Shown here: positions 32,847 through 34,856 of the stretch, piece by piece | Layout of the letters: every line of letters starts with the position of its first letter | Position numbering within the stretch: position 1 is the stretch's first letter | Assembly (NCBI GenBank): GCA_964593905.1 | Contig: CAZQLE010000011.1 | Coordinates: 1-34,856 of the forward strand | Length of the DNA: 34,856 nucleotides | Reading direction: 5' to 3' | Source: CAZQLE01 sp964593905 | GTDB taxonomy: Bacteria > Chloroflexota > Anaerolineae > Anaerolineales > Anaerolineaceae | The notes under the pieces: generated by a model | What the model saw: only the letters and a program-made list of their open reading frames with translations | Told to the model about the DNA's origin: nothing | Databases searched by the model: none | Position numbers and translations under genes: made by a program

Positions 32847-33692
32847 ATGGATGATCGGGGTATTTTAAACCAGGCGGTGGAACAGATTCGCCGTGGAGAA
32901 CGCAGCGCAGCCGGCGCGTTGCTGGCCGGGGTGGTTACGCGCCAGCCAGAAAATGAGACGGCCTGGTTGTGGTTTTCGGTATGTCAGGATGAATTGGAGC
33001 GCCGCAAGTATTGCCTGAACCGCGCTCTGGCTATTAACCCGCAGAATGTTGAAGCGCGTCTGGCGCTGGAACGGTTGGAAACACCCACCGCGCCGAAACC
33101 GGGGGTGGCAGAGCTGGTTCGCCTGGCCGAAACACCCGCCCCGATGATTGTGCAGCTTCCGATCGAAGCGCCCATCATCACCCTGAGCTGCCCTGCCTGC
33201 GGTGCGCCGCTGGGTGTGACCGAACAGAAAGAACGCTACCGCTGTGTGCACTGCGGGGTGGAGCATCTTGTGCGCGAAAGCGGCGGGCGGTTGTATTTGC
33301 AGCCGCTCATGGAGAAGCTCACACGGATGCAGCAGGGGGTTTCGCAGGCTGCGGCAGAGCTCAGCCTGCACCGTCTGCAGGATGAGATTGATGCCCTGGA
33401 AAAGCAGGCCGAGAAACAACGCGGTAAACTGACCCAGGGATTTAAATATTTGTTAACCGCCGGATTCATCTTCTTTATTTATTTTGGCATGATCTCTTTC
33501 TGGCCGTTTGCCCTGCTGGGCGGGGTGAGCCTGATGATTGGCGCTTACTATTTATCCATCTGGTGGCTCGAGCAAAGCCGGCTAAAGGTGCAGATGCGCC
33601 AAAAGCGGGCTGAGGCGGCCAACCTGACCACCGGGCCGTGGATGGGCGAGAACGAGATCAGCCTGGATCAAAACCTGCCGCAATCTTTTTAA
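32847..33692 (+). CDS. TPR and zinc-ribbon membrane protein of unknown function
   Basis: This 281-residue protein has four visible parts. Residues about 5-80 form a TPR-like helical repeat (LLAGVVTRQPENETAWLWFS, CLNRALAINPQNVEARLALE). Residues 115-136 form a zinc ribbon (Cys115, Cys118, Cys133, Cys136 in CPACG and CVHCG). A coiled-coil segment follows (about 165-198, LHRLQDEIDALEKQAEKQRG). Two membrane helices lie at about 201-240 (AGFIFFIYFGMISFWPFALL and LMIGAYYLSIWWL). The ends should both be cytoplasmic. I know no function for this combination; it could recruit partners to the membrane. It lies 18 bases after the MOSC gene and 27 before the exporter permease. Confidence 0.75.
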   Translation: MDDRGILNQAVEQIRRGERSAAGALLAGVVTRQPENETAWLWFSVCQDELERRKYCLNRALAINPQNVEARLALERLETPTAPKPGVAELVRLAETPAPMIVQLPIEAPIITLSCPACGAPLGVTEQKERYRCVHCGVEHLVRESGGRLYLQPLMEKLTRMQQGVSQAAAELSLHRLQDEIDALEKQAEKQRGKLTQGFKYLLTAGFIFFIYFGMISFWPFALLGGVSLMIGAYYLSIWWLEQSRLKVQMRQKRAEAANLTTGPWMGENEISLDQNLPQSF

Positions 33693-33719
33693 GACAGGCA
33701 GCACCTAAACGAGGGACCT

Positions 33720-34574
33720 TTGATTGAGAACAAAATAACCGAAGCTGAGATCGAAGAGCAGTTGACGATCATTCAGGGTGAGAACGATACCCTGCACTTG
33801 GATTTGCGTGATTTGTGGGCATACCGTGAATTGTTATTCTTTCTCACCTGGCGCGATATCAAAGTGCGTTACAAGCAGACTGCGCTGGGCGCGGCCTGGG
33901 CCATCTTGCAGCCCTTTTTGACCATGGTGGTCTTTAGCGTCATTTTTGGCGCACTGGCCAAACTGCCAACCGATGGCATTCCTTACCCGGTCTTCTCTTA
34001 TGCGGCGCTGCTGCCCTGGCAGCTCTTCTCGTATGCGCTGACCAACTCCAGCGCCAGCCTGGTGGGCAACGAACGGCTGATCACCAAGATCTATTTTCCC
34101 CGGCTGGTCATTCCGATTTCATCGGTATTGGCCGGACTGGTGGATTTTGTGATCGCACTGGTGGTGCTGTTGGGAATGATGCTGGTGTACCAGATTCCCT
34201 TTACCTGGCGGTTTTTGTGGCTGCTGCCGCTCACTCTGCTGGCGCTGTTGACTGCGCTGGCGGTGGGGTTGTGGCTTTCAGCGTTGAATGTGCAATATCG
34301 CGACGTACGTTACGCCGTGCCGTTCTTAACCCAGTTGTGGATGTACGCCACCCCCATTGTGTATTCCAGCACCCTGATTCCCGAAAAATGGCGGCTGCTT
34401 TACGGCCTGAACCCACTGACCGGCGTGGTGGAAGGCTTTCGCTGGGCGCTGCTCGGCCGCGAGATGGCCGTGGGCGGGCTGCTGGCGGTATCGGTGGTGA
34501 TTGTGGTCATTCTGCTGGTGGGCGGGCTGGTGTATTTTAAGAAAATGGAAGCGCGCTTTGCGGATGTGATTTAG
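33720..34574 (+). CDS. ABC-2 type polysaccharide export permease (Wzm/TagG-like)
   Basis: This 284-residue permease belongs to the O-antigen, teichoic acid or capsule exporter family. The N-terminal cytoplasmic helix has ELLFFLTWRDIKVRYKQTALG, followed by AAWAILQPFLTMVVFSVIFG and about five more membrane segments. LWLSALNVQYRDVRYAVPFL and TPIVYSSTLIPEKWRLLYGLNPLTGVVEGFRW (split by family into loop and helix) are highly typical. It transports a lipid-linked glycan together with the ATPase encoded next. The start is TTG 33720, four bases after GAGGG (33711-33715); no ATG fits. The stop is one base before the ATPase start. Confidence 0.93.
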   Translation: MIENKITEAEIEEQLTIIQGENDTLHLDLRDLWAYRELLFFLTWRDIKVRYKQTALGAAWAILQPFLTMVVFSVIFGALAKLPTDGIPYPVFSYAALLPWQLFSYALTNSSASLVGNERLITKIYFPRLVIPISSVLAGLVDFVIALVVLLGMMLVYQIPFTWRFLWLLPLTLLALLTALAVGLWLSALNVQYRDVRYAVPFLTQLWMYATPIVYSSTLIPEKWRLLYGLNPLTGVVEGFRWALLGREMAVGGLLAVSVVIVVILLVGGLVYFKKMEARFADVI

Positions 34575-34575
34575 A

Positions 34576-34856
34576 ATGGGCGAGACAGCAATTGTGGTCA
34601 GCAATATCAGCAAGCGCTACCGGATTGGGAAGCTGCAATCGGGTAGGTTTCGCTATAAAAGCCTGCGTGATAGTCTGATCGATGCCGCCCAAAACACGCT
34701 GGCGCGGCTGCGGGGTGAAACTACCGCCGAGCGCAGCGTCAACGAAATCTGGGCGCTGAAGGATGTCTCGTTTGAGGTGAAGAAGGGTGAAGCGGTAGGG
34801 ATTATTGGCCGCAACGGAGCGGGCAAGAGCACGCTGCTCAAGGTGCTGTCGCGCAT
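34576..34856 (+). CDS. ABC-type polysaccharide exporter ATPase (Wzt/TagH-like), 3' truncated
   Basis: The first 93 residues are in the window and the frame is open at the right edge. The start of the nucleotide-binding domain is clear: VVSNISKRYRIG, then WALKDVSFEVKKGEAVGIIG and the Walker A loop GRNGAGKST. The 45-residue insert between KRYRIG and the WALKDVSF strand (YKSLRDSLIDAAQNTLARL) is characteristic of Wzt-type exporter ATPases. Whether it has the C-terminal glycan-binding domain of Wzt cannot be seen. It lies one base after the permease gene and must form the export complex with it. Confidence 0.92.
   Translation, partial: MGETAIVVSNISKRYRIGKLQSGRFRYKSLRDSLIDAAQNTLARLRGETTAERSVNEIWALKDVSFEVKKGEAVGIIGRNGAGKSTLLKVLSR

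Overview
The window looks like a chromosomal segment of a Chloroflexota bacterium, most likely Anaerolineae. This is inferred from protein style and gene layout: GC-rich coding sequence, a complete separate-subunit nuoA-to-nuoN operon, lipoprotein-anchored sugar ABC transport beside ROK genes, dnaG next to rpoD, and several Chloroflexota-like fusion proteins. I could not check taxonomy by search. Almost all the DNA is coding, and the plus strand carries everything except three minus-strand genes at 7447-11294.

Layout. (1) 1-289: the DNA-binding end of an OmpR-type response regulator, cut by the window edge. (2) 371-7028: a sugar uptake and catabolism cluster with a ROK-family regulator under its own promoter, a lipoprotein solute-binding protein, two MalF/MalG-like permeases, a ROK sugar kinase with an intact zinc motif, and a SIS-domain sugar-phosphate enzyme. 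No ATPase is encoded, so a shared one elsewhere must power the transporter. (3) 7029-7446: non-coding DNA with three copies of a palindromic repeat module. (4) 7447-10135, minus strand: two overlapping genes, an NdpA-like nucleoid-associated protein and a 559-residue protein of unknown function with C-terminal membrane helices. This is the best candidate for an uncharacterised system here. (5) 10218-11294, minus strand: an S51/cyanophycinase-like domain joined to a C-terminal segment resembling the end of cysteinyl-tRNA synthetase. (6) 11587-15191: DNA primase and the main sigma factor. (7) 15337-16800: a membrane-bound class III nucleotide cyclase with an N-terminal receiver-like domain, followed by a 22-bp perfect stem-loop. 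(8) 16930-17268: an extended -10 promoter, a run of predicted hairpins that may be a small RNA, and a strong promoter for nuo. (9) 17269-31585: all 14 subunits of respiratory complex I, in order A to N, closed by an intrinsic terminator. (10) 31680-34856: a probable operon of a small lipoprotein, a MOSC protein, a TPR/zinc-ribbon membrane protein and a Wzm/Wzt-type polysaccharide exporter; the ATPase gene runs off the end.

Function. The organism can import and phosphorylate a sugar (possibly an amino sugar), oxidise NADH through a full proton-pumping complex I with NuoE/F/G, and export a surface polysaccharide. The iron-sulphur ligands of NuoB, E, F, G and I and the quinone-site residues of NuoD are all visible and correctly spaced, so the complex should be functional.

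Promoters share a TGn-TATAmT extended -10 pattern (371-398, 16930-16938, 17192-17220, 31680-31688), which I used to correct some start sites.
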